NCBI RefSeq assembly: GCF_022603395.1 | Contig: NZ_JAIBKA010000005.1 | Coordinates: 248,001-312,000, forward strand | Length of the DNA: 64,000 nucleotides | Source: Desulfoferrobacter suflitae | GTDB taxonomy: Bacteria; Desulfobacterota; Syntrophobacteria; Syntrophobacterales; Syntrophobacteraceae | Reading direction: 5' to 3' | Shown: positions 42,430 through 51,664 of the stretch, one piece after another | Position numbering within the stretch: the first letter of the stretch is position 1 | How the letters are laid out: every line of letters starts with the position of its first letter | Notes under the pieces: generated by a model | Databases searched by the model: none | What the model saw: only the letters and a program-made list of their open reading frames with translations | Told to the model about the DNA's origin: nothing | Position numbers and translations under genes: made by a program

Positions 42430-43593
42430 TTAAGCCAGAGACGCTGCGAGAATTTCGGAGAGTTCGTTGATCTCCAGCACCTCTTGTTTATCCATGCTGT
42501 TGCACGCATCGGTCAACATATTCAGGCAGTACGGGCAGGAAGTCGTCAGGATCTCAGCTCCCTTGCCGACGGCGTCACTGATCCGCAGTTCGCCAAAGCG
42601 TTCTCCCATGGGGACTTCCGCCCAGATGCGGCCGCCGCCGCCGGCACAGCAAAGGCTCATTTCCCGGCAGCGCGTCAACTCCAGCGTCTCGGCCCCTGGA
42701 ACTGCCGCCAAAAGCTTGCGCGGAGCCTCATAAATGCCGCTGTGCCGCCCAAGGTAGCAGGGGTCGTGGAACGCGACCCTTTTCCCCAAACTCTCGGGGA
42801 ATGACAATTTCCCGTCTTCCAGGAGCTGCTCCAGCAGCTGCGTGTAGTGGATGACTTCCCATTCTCCACCGAGCTCGGGATATTCGTTCTGAAACGTCCA
42901 AAGGCAATGGGGTGACGTGGTGATGATTTTCTTCACACCCTTGTCGTTAAACAGCTTGATGTTGGATTGGGCCAATTTCTGGAAAAGCTCTTCATCCCCG
43001 AGCTTGCGCATGCTTTCCCCACAGCAGCTTTCTTCCGCCCCGATGACGCCAAAGCTCACTCCGGCGCGCTGCAAAAGCCTGGTGATGCTCTTGGCCACTT
43101 TGGTGCTGCGCTGATCATAGCAGGAGTGGCAGCAAACGAACAAAAAGTATTCCTTGTCCCCATCAAATTGGGGCACATCCAGCCCCTGCTGCCAATCCGT
43201 GCGTTTTTCCCGGGGACCCGACCAGGGGTTTCCCTGGGCATGTGCGCTGCCCAGGATGGGGCGCAGATTGGCCGGCGCCATTCCCGCCCCGACAATGCTG
43301 GAGCGCATGCCGCGCACGTTATCCACAATTTTCACCCCGCGTGGGCAGTTGGTTTGACACATGCTGCAAGTGGAGCAGGCAAACAGCACCTGCTCGTCTT
43401 CAAAACCTTCCATGCCCATTTGCCCGAGGCGCTGCATGTGACGGATATTGAATTTTTCACTGATTTCTCCGGGCACGAGCCGCCACGGGCACAGGTTGGT
43501 GCAGAGCCCGCACTGCATGCACCAGTTGAGCGTTTCCGCCCCCATTCCAGTGATGTAGTCTCTCATTTCGAGGGAAACGTACTTTGGTTCCAT
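42430..43593 (-). CDS. Soluble HdrCB (HdrD/GlpC-like) iron-sulfur protein in the place of QmoC
   Basis: 387 residues. The N-terminal third is HdrC-like with two [4Fe-4S] motifs (CMQCGLCTNLCP and CSTCSMCQTNCP). The rest is HdrB-like with two CCG domains (CCHSCYDQ...ESCCGESM and DPCYLGRH...SLCCAGGGG), which in Hdr proteins hold the noncubane clusters that reduce disulfides. Standard QmoC joins an HdrC part to a membrane heme-b part; no transmembrane segment is present here. The gene starts 12 bases after the qmoB stop, so it replaces QmoC in the operon. Gram-positive sulfate reducers are known to have hdrBC at this place. The electron donor to APS reductase would then not be a quinol oxidised by this operon's own membrane subunit. 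Confidence 0.9.
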   Translation of the reverse strand: MEPKYVSLEMRDYITGMGAETLNWCMQCGLCTNLCPWRLVPGEISEKFNIRHMQRLGQMGMEGFEDEQVLFACSTCSMCQTNCPRGVKIVDNVRGMRSSIVGAGMAPANLRPILGSAHAQGNPWSGPREKRTDWQQGLDVPQFDGDKEYFLFVCCHSCYDQRSTKVAKSITRLLQRAGVSFGVIGAEESCCGESMRKLGDEELFQKLAQSNIKLFNDKGVKKIITTSPHCLWTFQNEYPELGGEWEVIHYTQLLEQLLEDGKLSFPESLGKRVAFHDPCYLGRHSGIYEAPRKLLAAVPGAETLELTRCREMSLCCAGGGGRIWAEVPMGERFGELRISDAVGKGAEILTTSCPYCLNMLTDACNSMDKQEVLEINELSEILAASLA

Positions 43594-43605
43594 AGTCGAT
43601 CACTC

Positions 43606-45825
43606 CTAGTAGCCTTTGTAAGGGTTAGGTCCCACTTCATCCAGTTTGGCTGCAAAACTATCCAGGATCTCCGGCAATTTGCTGTAGTCCGCAATGGATA
43701 TCTGTTCCAGCCGGACGCGTTCGGATTCCAGCACGAGTCGATTCAGGGTCTCCTGGATCTTGCTCATGCGGATGTTGGCCAACTCACTCCCCTTGATAAA
43801 ATGGCACTGATAATCGTCGCCATGTTTACAGCCCAACAGCAAAATTCCGTCGATTCCTTTGGAGAGTGCGTCCGCAATCCACACCAGATTCATGGACCCC
43901 AGACAGCGCACCGGAACGATACGCACCCACGGATTATAACTCATCCGCCGGATGCCGCTCATGTCGAGGGCAGGGTAAGCGTCATTTTCACAGGCAAGCA
44001 CCAGAATGCGGGGCTTTTCCTCGTATTCATCCGGCACGTCGATGCTCTTGATGGCATTGCCGATCATCCCCACCGAGTAGTTCTTGAACGAGATGATTCG
44101 TTCCGGACAGGCACCCATGCACACGCCGCAGCGTCGACAGCGGGTCGGATTGGGCAGCGGGTTGGCCTTTTCGTCTTCGTTGATGGCGCCAAACGGGCAT
44201 TCCTCGGTACAGCGCTTGCACTGGGTGCAGCGCTGCATGAAAAATTCCGGATAGGTCAAATCCCCGGCTCGCGGGTGAACCGCCTTGCCTTCCGAGACCA
44301 TTTGCACACACTGAATTGCCTTGAGCGCCGCACCGGTTGCATCGTCCACGGCCCGCCAGTAATCCATCGGGGCGCGCACCGATCCGGCCGGATAGATGCC
44401 GGTACGCCGGGATTCATACGGAAAACAGATGAAGTGTGAATCGGGAAATCCGTATTTCAGCGCCGGCAGTTCAGGACCCTGCCGATAGTCGAGGTTCAAA
44501 TTGTTGGAGACCACGATGGTGTCTTCCGGGACCGCCAGCTCCTCCTCGCCCTCCTTGGGCTCCTGAACCTTGAATTTTTTGCCCAGGGCGGTGGTCGGCA
44601 CCATGCCGGTGGCCAAAACCACCACATCGACACTCTCGGACATGACCGGGGATCCGGTCAATACATCATCGGCGCTGACCACCAAACCGCCGGAACCGTC
44701 CTCTTCCACACCGGTCACATCACCGCGCACAAAAATGACGCCATCCTTCTGTAATTGTTTGTATAACAGCTCGTAGGTGCCGTGCGCCCGCAGGTCTTTG
44801 TAAAAAATATAGACGGGAGTCTCCGGGTTGGCCTGCTTGAAATACTTGGCCTGCTTGAGCGATTCCACGCAGCACGCCGCGGAACAGTAGGGCAGATGCT
44901 TTGGATCGCGCGATCCGGCGCACAGGATAAAAGCTGCACCGGTGATCGGCTGCCCATTGGAAGGACGCTTGACATCGCCGGACTTGAACATCGATTCGAG
45001 CTGTGCCGCAGTGATGACGTCGGCTGATTTTCCAAAACCAAGATGTTCCAGTTTCGCCGCATCATAAGGGATGGCCCCGGTGGCAAGGACGATGGCCCCG
45101 ACCCGCTCATCGGCGACACCGCCGTTTTGCTGAATCTGCACATCAAACATACAGGGAGCACCGGAAATCTTGGCAATCTGTGCGTTGGTATACACCTTAA
45201 CGGCCGGCTGGTCGGTCACTTGCCCAGTCACAGCACCCAGATCGAAATCCTGCAGCTCTTCATAAGGCGGGCGCGAAGGCGGGAGCTTATGCACCTCTTT
45301 GAGATACCCGCCCAATTGATCACTCTTTTCCACCAGCACAACTTCGTAGCCCGCCTTGTTTGCCTCACTGGCGGCGGTGATCCCGGCCAGGCCGCCGCCG
45401 ACCACCAGGATTTTCCTGCTGAGATCTTCCGCCATGAAGGGTTCCGCCGGCTGCATCTCTTTGGCCTTGGTGATCCCCATGCGCAGCTGATCCTGCGCCA
45501 TCATCTGGGTGTCCTCATCATTGGGTGGATGGGACCAGACCACCTGCTCACGCAAATTGACCCGCTCACAAACCTTATCGACACCGAAATCGAACACGTC
45601 GGTCATGACTCTGGGCGAACAAGCCGCAATGACGATCGTATTTATGCCTTCATTTTCCAAGTCGTGCTTGATTTCCGCAACGCCTTCCCGACTGCACAGA
45701 AATGCATTCTGCCGGCACACGGCCGCCTCATATTCATCCGTTGCAACGCCCGCCAGAGCATCTATCTCCAAAGCGTCGCCAATGCCGCAACCAGTGCAGA
45801 TATAGACACCAATCTTTTTTTCCAT
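43606..45825 (-). CDS. qmoB: QmoB, FAD and iron-sulfur subunit of the APS-reductase-linked complex
   Basis: 739 residues. An HdrA-like flavoprotein (IGVYICTGCGIGD start; VVGGGLAGITAASEANKAGYEVVLVEK for FAD) is followed by two [4Fe-4S] motifs (CTQCKRCTEECP, CRRCGVCMGACP) and a C-terminal MvhD/FlpD-like domain (ILVLACENDAYPALD, GILLLGCKHGDDYQCHF). This fusion is diagnostic of QmoB. It passes electrons toward AprAB. GGAGG precedes the start and it lies three bases after the qmoA stop. Cytoplasmic. Confidence 0.96.
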   Translation of the reverse strand: MEKKIGVYICTGCGIGDALEIDALAGVATDEYEAAVCRQNAFLCSREGVAEIKHDLENEGINTIVIAACSPRVMTDVFDFGVDKVCERVNLREQVVWSHPPNDEDTQMMAQDQLRMGITKAKEMQPAEPFMAEDLSRKILVVGGGLAGITAASEANKAGYEVVLVEKSDQLGGYLKEVHKLPPSRPPYEELQDFDLGAVTGQVTDQPAVKVYTNAQIAKISGAPCMFDVQIQQNGGVADERVGAIVLATGAIPYDAAKLEHLGFGKSADVITAAQLESMFKSGDVKRPSNGQPITGAAFILCAGSRDPKHLPYCSAACCVESLKQAKYFKQANPETPVYIFYKDLRAHGTYELLYKQLQKDGVIFVRGDVTGVEEDGSGGLVVSADDVLTGSPVMSESVDVVVLATGMVPTTALGKKFKVQEPKEGEEELAVPEDTIVVSNNLNLDYRQGPELPALKYGFPDSHFICFPYESRRTGIYPAGSVRAPMDYWRAVDDATGAALKAIQCVQMVSEGKAVHPRAGDLTYPEFFMQRCTQCKRCTEECPFGAINEDEKANPLPNPTRCRRCGVCMGACPERIISFKNYSVGMIGNAIKSIDVPDEYEEKPRILVLACENDAYPALDMSGIRRMSYNPWVRIVPVRCLGSMNLVWIADALSKGIDGILLLGCKHGDDYQCHFIKGSELANIRMSKIQETLNRLVLESERVRLEQISIADYSKLPEILDSFAAKLDEVGPNPYKGY

Positions 45826-45828
45826 GAG

Positions 45829-47097
45829 TTACCTCCTGAATGTCGCCTGAATAGCCTTGAGAGCCGCTGCCGTGGCATCCTGGACGCTTGTCGCCACATC
45901 GACCGGTTTCTTTACGCACCCTGCGCCAATGATCCCGCCCGTGGGCTGCTCGCCGAGCATGAACCCATGCTCATCGCAAGCTGCTTCGGCCGGCACTTTG
46001 TCGGTAGCAGACGCCGGCACCATGCCCGTGGCCAAAACAACCAAATCGAATTGATCTTTGAGGATCTTTCCGCTGCTCTGGTCTTCCACCTGAACCGTGA
46101 CCATTCCCGTTGTGGAATCTTCCGTGATTTCTCCGGCTTTCCCCTTGATCAGGGTCACCCGCTCATCCGCCTGAACCTTGGTAAAAAAATCCTCGTACTT
46201 GCCAAGGGCTCGGATATCAATATAGAAAATCGTCGCCTGCGCTTCGGGGTTTTGCTCGAGAAGGTAGGTCGCCTGCTTGAGAGAAGCCAAACAACAGACC
46301 CCGGAACAATACGCCAGATGATTCTCATCGCGTGATCCGGCACACTGGACAAACGCCACCCGGCCAGCTTGCCTGTTATCCGAAAGCCGGACAATCCGAC
46401 CGTTGGTCGGACCGTTATATGCGGCCAGCCGTTCCATCATTACGTTGGAGATGACATTTTTGTGCTTGCCGAACCCGTAGTAACCTATCTTGCCCGCATC
46501 GTAGGGTTCCCAGCCGGTCGCCCAGATGACGGCGCCAACTTTCAGGTCGAAGGTGCTCGGCTGCATGTCCAAATCGATGGCGTCGTAAGGGCAGGCCGCC
46601 TTGATGGCGGCGGCCTCCTCGCTGCCGATGACCTCGGGGGCAAGCACATAGCGCATGGGGAATGCAAACTCGTGCGGAAGATAAGCCGCCTTTACCGTGT
46701 CCAGTCCGTAGTTGAACGGGTTGGCGATGTGCGTTGTCGCCGCCTCCGCACACGCTCCGCATCCGGTGCACTTGTCGTTCACATAGCGGGGGGAGCTCTT
46801 CAGCGTTATATCGAAGTTGCCTGCCTCGCCAACGATCTTTTCCACTTCGGTCATGGTGAAAAAACGTATCAAAGGATTATTTCTGATGCGGCGAAAATTG
46901 ATTTCCAGCCCGCAATTGGGCGGGCACAGCTTGGGAAAGTATTTGTTCATTCTTGAGACGCGGCCGCCGAGGTAAGGTTCCCGTTCCACAAGATACACCT
47001 GAAAACCAGCCTCAGCAGCCTCCAGGGCGGCACTTAACCCGCTCATGCCGCCTCCCACCACCAGAATGCTCCGTTCTCCGTTTTGCCCTTGAGCCAT
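45829..47097 (-). CDS. qmoA: QmoA, HdrA-like flavoprotein subunit
   Basis: 422 residues from the ATG at 47097 (GGAGGAAAA before it); an ATG five codons upstream lacks a site. SILVVGGGMSGLSAALEAAEAGFQVYLVEREPYLGGRV is the FAD motif, followed by CTGCGACAEA. The CPPNCG loop and the two NADH-type segments match the HdrA flavin half without the extra ferredoxin domains, as in QmoA. First gene of the qmoAB-hdrCB operon behind its own promoter. Confidence 0.96.
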   Translation of the reverse strand: MAQGQNGERSILVVGGGMSGLSAALEAAEAGFQVYLVEREPYLGGRVSRMNKYFPKLCPPNCGLEINFRRIRNNPLIRFFTMTEVEKIVGEAGNFDITLKSSPRYVNDKCTGCGACAEAATTHIANPFNYGLDTVKAAYLPHEFAFPMRYVLAPEVIGSEEAAAIKAACPYDAIDLDMQPSTFDLKVGAVIWATGWEPYDAGKIGYYGFGKHKNVISNVMMERLAAYNGPTNGRIVRLSDNRQAGRVAFVQCAGSRDENHLAYCSGVCCLASLKQATYLLEQNPEAQATIFYIDIRALGKYEDFFTKVQADERVTLIKGKAGEITEDSTTGMVTVQVEDQSSGKILKDQFDLVVLATGMVPASATDKVPAEAACDEHGFMLGEQPTGGIIGAGCVKKPVDVATSVQDATAAALKAIQATFRR

Positions 47098-47189
47098 AAG
47101 ATTTTCCTCCATACGTTAACATTGCCAAAAAGGAATACTATTCAATCCTGCAGTGCGGGAATGCTCTATTCAATTTATAAAAACTATTT

Positions 47190-47219
47190 ATGATAACGCA
47201 CAAGTGAAAAAAATTTCAA
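47190..47219 (-). promoter_or_regulatory. Candidate promoter of the qmo operon
   Basis: On the minus strand TTGAAA (47219-47214), 18 bases, TATCAT (47195-47190); each box matches five of six consensus positions. It sits between the apr terminator and the qmoA start, about 95 bases upstream of the gene. Confidence 0.55.
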
Positions 47220-47290
47220 CCGTGAAACGGACAGATTCAAAAGGAAATGGAGGCAATGGGAAGTATGCCGGGGAGCAGATGCCTTGAGGC

Positions 47291-47328
47291 AGAAAAACAA
47301 AAACCTCCGGGTGCGGGCACCCGGAGGT
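47291..47328 (-). terminator. Rho-independent terminator after aprA
   Basis: ACCTCCGGGTG (47303-47313) pairs perfectly with CACCCGGAGGT (47318-47328); read on the minus strand the stem is followed by TTTTGTTTTT. Thus aprBA and qmoAB-hdrCB are separate units although adjacent. Confidence 0.9.
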
Positions 47329-47352
47329 CGGGGTCTAACGGACTAGTTTAAC

Positions 47353-49260
47353 TTATACATCCAGATGAACAACGGGGACCTTCTTCATGGTCCACTCGCC
47401 GGTCTTGGGATCCCATACGGAGTTGACGAACACCTTCCAGTTCGACTCATCCATCTTGGGGAAGTCGGCCCGGTAGTAATATCCCGGCCAACGGCTTTCT
47501 TCGCGGAACATCACGTGGCGCAGGTGGCTCTCGGCGATCCACATGCGGTTGACGTTTTCCCAGACGCGCAGCAGCTCGTGCAGGTTCTCGGCTGCCAGCT
47601 TCTCGGAGTCTTCCTTCAGCATGCCAAGCAGTTCCAGGCCTCTTTCCAGAAGATGCTTATTGGTGGTGAACTGAGCGCTAACACCGGCGCAATATTCATC
47701 CATGATCTTCTGCAGGCGGAACATGAACATCTTGGGCTTCATGAAGTTGGGGTTGATGTTGGGATCACTGGACAGCCCCTGGAATTCTTCAAACCGTGCC
47801 AAAGGAGCGAGAATGGTCTTCTTCAGCTCTTCCACCTTGGCATCGTCCATCTTGGGCATGCTGTTGTTGTCCAGAATGTACGCGATGGCGCCCTTGGCGG
47901 TGATGCGGCCTTCCGCATGGGAGCCGGAGGAGAACTTATGGCTGGAGGCACCGGCACCGTCACCACAGGTGAACAGACCCTTAACGGTGGTCATGTGATT
48001 GTACACACCGATGGGCTCCCACTGCTTCTTGTACTCTGCAGGCATTACATCTTCGGGACCACAGACCCAGGCGCCGGAAGCACCGGAGTGGGAACCGATG
48101 AAGTAAGGTTCGGCCGCTGCGATTTCAGAAGATCTTTCTTCCGGGGCAATGTTCATACCGGCCCACAACAGAGCCTGGCTGATGGTCATATCCAGGAAGT
48201 CTTCCCAGGCTTCGCTTTCCAGTTCCTTCATTTTCTTCTTGAAGGCCTTGGGATCGTCTTTGTACTTGGCAGCCAGGTTGGCAATGGCCTCTTCCGTCCT
48301 CATGTAGATGGGACCCTTGCCTTCCATGATATCTTCCATACCCAGCCAGTTACGCAGGTTGGCCGGAATCGGCTTGGCGGTGCCGTAAGGAGCCCAGTTG
48401 GGCAGCTCGTCGGCGCGCTCAACCATGTATTCGCCACCCATCGCGTTGGTTGCACGGGATTTGAACAGCAGGAACCATGCCCCAACCGGACCGTAACCGT
48501 CTTTGAAGCGGACCGGAATGAAGCGCACCTCCTGGCAGGTCATTTCCGCACCGGCGCGAATGGTGAAATATGCGGTGGAGCCGGAGTTCCAGGGCGGATA
48601 CCAGGCACGACCAAGACCTTCACCCACGGAACGCGGACGGAATACGTGTACCGCGCCACCCATGGCAGCGATGGTTGCCTTGGCATTGAATACGTAGAAC
48701 TTGTTTTCGCGTGTGCTGAAGCCAACGGCGCCGGCGATTCTGTCGCCGTCCATCACCGGTTCGACTACAAATACGCGCTCGAACAGCTCGCCCTTGTCGC
48801 CCATTGTTGCCAGAGCATTCTTGGCCGCTTCGGCGACGATTACCTTGTAGGACTCACCGTTGATCATGATCTGCCAGCGGCCTTCGTGTACGTACTTGCC
48901 ATCGGCGTCTTTCCAGATGGGCAGGCCCCATTTTTCGAACAGATGCACGGATGAATCAACGTGGCGCGCGATATCATAGACCAGGTCTTCACGGGAGATG
49001 CCCATCAGATCCTGGCGGACATATTTCACGTAATCTTCCAGGGTGTTGTCGCCTTCGCCATAACCGATGTACTGGTTGATAGCGGAGAGACCCATGGCTA
49101 CTGCACCGGAACGGTCCATGGCAGCCTTGTCAACTACGGTCACCTTCAATCCATGCTTCTTTGCCCAGTATGCAGCTTCAAACACGGCGCCAGTGGCCGA
49201 CATACCACCGCCTATGATGAGCAGATCGGTATCGACTTTTACAGTTTCAAAATTTTGCAT
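47353..49260 (-). CDS. aprA: Adenylylsulfate (APS) reductase, alpha subunit
   Basis: 635 residues. FAD flavoprotein of the fumarate-reductase fold that reduces APS to sulfite and AMP. Features: LLIIGGGMSATGAVFEAAYWAKKHGLKVTVVDKA (FAD), DRSGAVAMGLSAINQYIG, AAMGGAVHVFRPRSVGEGLGRAWYPPWNSGSTAYF and FTCGDGAGASSHKFSSGSHAEGR, all family-specific. AAGGAGGTG precedes the ATG and it follows aprB by 20 bases. Cytoplasmic heterodimer with AprB; the dissimilatory type, showing that sulfate is used for respiration. Confidence 0.98.
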   Translation of the reverse strand: MQNFETVKVDTDLLIIGGGMSATGAVFEAAYWAKKHGLKVTVVDKAAMDRSGAVAMGLSAINQYIGYGEGDNTLEDYVKYVRQDLMGISREDLVYDIARHVDSSVHLFEKWGLPIWKDADGKYVHEGRWQIMINGESYKVIVAEAAKNALATMGDKGELFERVFVVEPVMDGDRIAGAVGFSTRENKFYVFNAKATIAAMGGAVHVFRPRSVGEGLGRAWYPPWNSGSTAYFTIRAGAEMTCQEVRFIPVRFKDGYGPVGAWFLLFKSRATNAMGGEYMVERADELPNWAPYGTAKPIPANLRNWLGMEDIMEGKGPIYMRTEEAIANLAAKYKDDPKAFKKKMKELESEAWEDFLDMTISQALLWAGMNIAPEERSSEIAAAEPYFIGSHSGASGAWVCGPEDVMPAEYKKQWEPIGVYNHMTTVKGLFTCGDGAGASSHKFSSGSHAEGRITAKGAIAYILDNNSMPKMDDAKVEELKKTILAPLARFEEFQGLSSDPNINPNFMKPKMFMFRLQKIMDEYCAGVSAQFTTNKHLLERGLELLGMLKEDSEKLAAENLHELLRVWENVNRMWIAESHLRHVMFREESRWPGYYYRADFPKMDESNWKVFVNSVWDPKTGEWTMKKVPVVHLDV

Positions 49261-49280
49261 ATCTACACCTCCTTAGGGGG

Positions 49281-49724
49281 TTATTTCTTCAAGGTTGGAA
49301 GCTCTTTGGCCCAGGTGGAAGCAGGCTCGGTACAAAGCACGGGGCTCTTGATATCATCGGTGCCGGTCTCAAAGCCCGCCAACGGGTCCGCCTTGCCTTC
49401 AGGAGTGGTACGGATGGGGAACTTGAAGCGTTTGAGCGAACCGTTGCGGAATTTCACCGTCCACATGATGTCCTCGGAACCACGCAGAGGCACAACCGAA
49501 GCTCCCATGGGGACAAAGTCGGCGTAGGCGCGTACGTCGATGGCTTGCTGGGGGCAGATCTTTACGCAGTTGTAGCATTCCCAGCACATCTCGGGTTCCA
49601 TGTTCCAGGCTTTCATTTTCTCTTTGTCTAAAATCATAAGGTCATTGGGGCAGATATACATACATGCGGTCTTGTCCTGCCCTTTGCAACCATCGCATTT
49701 CTCCAGAATTACATAACTTGGCAT
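49281..49724 (-). CDS. aprB: APS reductase, beta subunit (ferredoxin-like)
   Basis: 147 residues. Two [4Fe-4S] motifs: CDGCKGQDKTACMYICP and CWECYNCVKICP, with the six-residue insertion in the first that marks AprB. The C-terminal tail (about 60 residues) wraps around AprA in known structures. It relays electrons from the Qmo-type complex to the FAD of AprA. CAGGAGGTAAA precedes the start. It lies below sat and just above aprA. Confidence 0.97.
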   Translation of the reverse strand: MPSYVILEKCDGCKGQDKTACMYICPNDLMILDKEKMKAWNMEPEMCWECYNCVKICPQQAIDVRAYADFVPMGASVVPLRGSEDIMWTVKFRNGSLKRFKFPIRTTPEGKADPLAGFETGTDDIKSPVLCTEPASTWAKELPTLKK

Positions 49725-49910
49725 AACTTTACCTCCTGATGGGTTCTTCTTTTTTCATTGGCCTGAACTATTCCTGATGTTAGGAACTCCCGTTGCGGAT
49801 CCTTACACCTCCTTTCTCAACACAAGGCTACCCCCCTCGGGCGAGCAGCACAGTGCTCCTTGGAAAAGGGGGGCATTCCTCACTTGATGGATTATGGAGA
49901 TTATGCACCG

Positions 49911-51140
49911 TTACTTTTTAACATCACCCGTAGCTGCACCGTGGAGTTTGATTTCCACCTTATCTTCCAGACCTTGATAGTACTCCTGCAGCACCGCCAC
50001 TACCTCAGGACGCGAAAATTCCTTGGGCAATTCGCCGCCTTCCGAGAGAGTCTTGCGCACCATGGTGCCGGAAAGCAACAGACGATCTTCCTTGCCGTGC
50101 GGGCAGGTACGCATGGATGCCATGCCCTGACATTTGAAGCAGTGGAACGTCCAGTCGATTTTGAGAGGCCTCAGGATCAGAGCGTCCTCGGGAATTTCGT
50201 CGAAGATCTTCTGGGCGTCGAATGGACCGTAGTAATCCCCCACGCCGGCATGGTCGCGACCGACGATGAGATGGCTGCAGCCGTAGTTTTGGCGGAACAC
50301 TGCGTGCAGCAGAGCTTCGCGGGGACCGGCGTAACGCATTTCTGCAGGGTAGCCACCTTGCACCACGGTGTTCTTCACGAAGTAGTTTTCTACCAGCACG
50401 TTGATGGCTTTGACGCGAACGTCGGCCGGAATGTCCCCGGCTTTAAGCTTGCCCACCAGCTGGTGAATGTACAGGCCGTCCATCACTTCGACGGCGATCT
50501 TGGCGAGAAATTCATGGCTGCGGTGCATCGGGTTGCGCAGCTGCAGAGCCGCTACTCTGGCCCAACCCAGATCGTCGAAAATTTTGCGTGCTTCCGCCGG
50601 CCGCTGATACACTTCTTTGAACTGCGTGGGGTAGAAGCTCTCACTGATCACTTTGACGGGACCAGCCAGGTTGACTTCCTTTTGCGCCATTACCTTCTGC
50701 ACACCCGGATGGCCTTCGGCGTCATCCGTCCAGAAAACCGACTTGCACTCATGCACCTTATCGATGGTGTATTTCTCGGTCACTTTCATGGTACCGAGGA
50801 TTTCGTTGTTTTCTTCGTCAAGGAGAGCCACTTCTTCGTTGGCGCCGATGCTGTCGGCCAGAGCCTTGTCGGCAGAGAGGGTGATGGGAATCGGCCAGAA
50901 CACGCCGTCCGCCATCAAGTACTTGTCACAGACGCCCTTCCAGTCATCGTAGCCCATGAAGCCATCCAGCGGAGTGAAGGCACCAATGCCCAGCATGATC
51001 AGGTCGGATGCTTCGCGGCTTGTCATCGGTACCACTTTGAGCTTTTTCGCTTTTTCCTTTTCGGCGGCCAGCGCTTCACCTTCAAGCAGCAACGGTTTTA
51101 ATTTTTGTTCTTTTCCATGGGGAGGAACCAGCTTCGACAT
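49911..51140 (-). CDS. sat: Sulfate adenylyltransferase (ATP sulfurylase)
   Basis: 409 residues, the homo-oligomeric type. It activates sulfate with ATP to [14 protein letters not shown] (the QxRNxxHxxH nucleotide motif), [18 protein letters not shown] and the metal-binding [20 protein letters not shown] are intact. First gene of the sulfate-activation block, with its own strong promoter. It is separated from aprB by 187 bases. Cytoplasmic. Confidence 0.97.
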   Translation of the reverse strand: MSKLVPPHGKEQKLKPLLLEGEALAAEKEKAKKLKVVPMTSREASDLIMLGIGAFTPLDGFMGYDDWKGVCDKYLMADGVFWPIPITLSADKALADSIGANEEVALLDEENNEILGTMKVTEKYTIDKVHECKSVFWTDDAEGHPGVQKVMAQKEVNLAGPVKVISESFYPTQFKEVYQRPAEARKIFDDLGWARVAALQLRNPMHRSHEFLAKIAVEVMDGLYIHQLVGKLKAGDIPADVRVKAINVLVENYFVKNTVVQGGYPAEMRYAGPREALLHAVFRQNYGCSHLIVGRDHAGVGDYYGPFDAQKIFDEIPEDALILRPLKIDWTFHCFKCQGMASMRTCPHGKEDRLLLSGTMVRKTLSEGGELPKEFSRPEVVAVLQEYYQGLEDKVEIKLHGAATGDVKK

Positions 51141-51211
51141 TTCTTATTCTCCTTGAGTATATGGTTTTGGGACTTTGACTTGAAACCGCCATTTCACTCG
51201 CAGCCAGGTGC

Positions 51212-51229
51212 TTGTGCAATATGTTGCAA
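51212..51229. promoter_or_regulatory. Rex-like palindrome at the sat start site
   Basis: TTGTGCAATATGTTGCAA has the 7-4-7 layout and TTG...CAA ends of Rex (NADH-sensing repressor) operators, with the left half matching TTGTGAA at six of seven positions and the right half weaker. It lies just downstream of the sat -10 box, over the expected start point, a position suited to repression. Rex is reported to repress sat in Desulfovibrio vulgaris. Confidence 0.45.
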
Positions 51230-51233
51230 GGTC

Positions 51234-51261
51234 ATTATAGGTGAGGTCCATCGGTTGTCAA
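51234..51261 (-). promoter_or_regulatory. sat: Near-perfect sigma-70 promoter of sat
   Basis: On the minus strand TTGACA (51261-51256), 16 bases, TATAAT (51239-51234). Both boxes are exact consensus; only the spacer is one base short of optimal. It is about 95 bases upstream of the sat start codon, as expected for a highly expressed respiratory gene. Confidence 0.82.
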
Positions 51262-51263
51262 GC

Positions 51264-51283
51264 GAAAAATGATGCAATTTTTC
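51264..51283. promoter_or_regulatory. Inverted repeat just upstream of the sat -35 box
   Basis: GAAAAAT-GATGCA-ATTTTTC is a perfect 7-bp dyad with a 6-base spacer, three bases upstream of the -35 box. The position is that of an activator or a second operator; the regulator is unknown. Confidence 0.45.
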
Positions 51284-51664
51284 ACAAGCACAACCGTGCG
51301 ACCACCTCATCAAATAAAGCGGTACACGACAACCCGCCGCGCCTTTAAACGGAATCCGGATATCCTTGCGGCAATGCCTCCCGTCAGCGACCAGCCCAAC
51401 TTCAAGTGAAGAAGCTCACAATCATATTAACCGCCTTAATACCACCGGCGCGTTCAATATGCAAGCACCATTGCACCGCAGGTCATGCCGCCACCAAGGC
51501 ACCACCCCGACAGGTGCACCCTCGGCCCGGCGCTCCCCATCCCGGCCTGCCGACCCGCATCACTTTCTTTCTATTAGCACTGAAATGAAGTATGAATGAG
51601 CTTTACCGGTATTGCGGCGAGAAGCTGCTCTTTACAATTTGCATTACTGCAGGATGGAACCACC

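Larger units (their letters stand above)
51141..51664. other. Control region between sat and the K+ channel gene
   Basis: About 520 bases without a supported gene; short frames at 51366-51599 lack ribosome sites and coding character. The sat-proximal 150 bases hold the promoter and two palindromes listed separately. A divergent promoter for the channel gene must lie near 51550-51640 but I see no clear one. Confidence 0.5.

Noticed and set aside
47365-48954. Plus-strand frame of 529 codons opposite aprA
   Set aside because: Antisense shadow of a highly conserved gene.
49725-49760. Nine-codon mini-ORF (MKKEEPIRR) just before aprB whose stop overlaps the aprB ribosome site
   Set aside because: Could be a leader peptide, but it has no ribosome site of its own and arises easily from an AGGAGG-rich leader.
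51366-51599. Short plus-strand frames upstream of the K+ channel
   Set aside because: No ribosome site, biased low-complexity composition, and no continuity with a gene.
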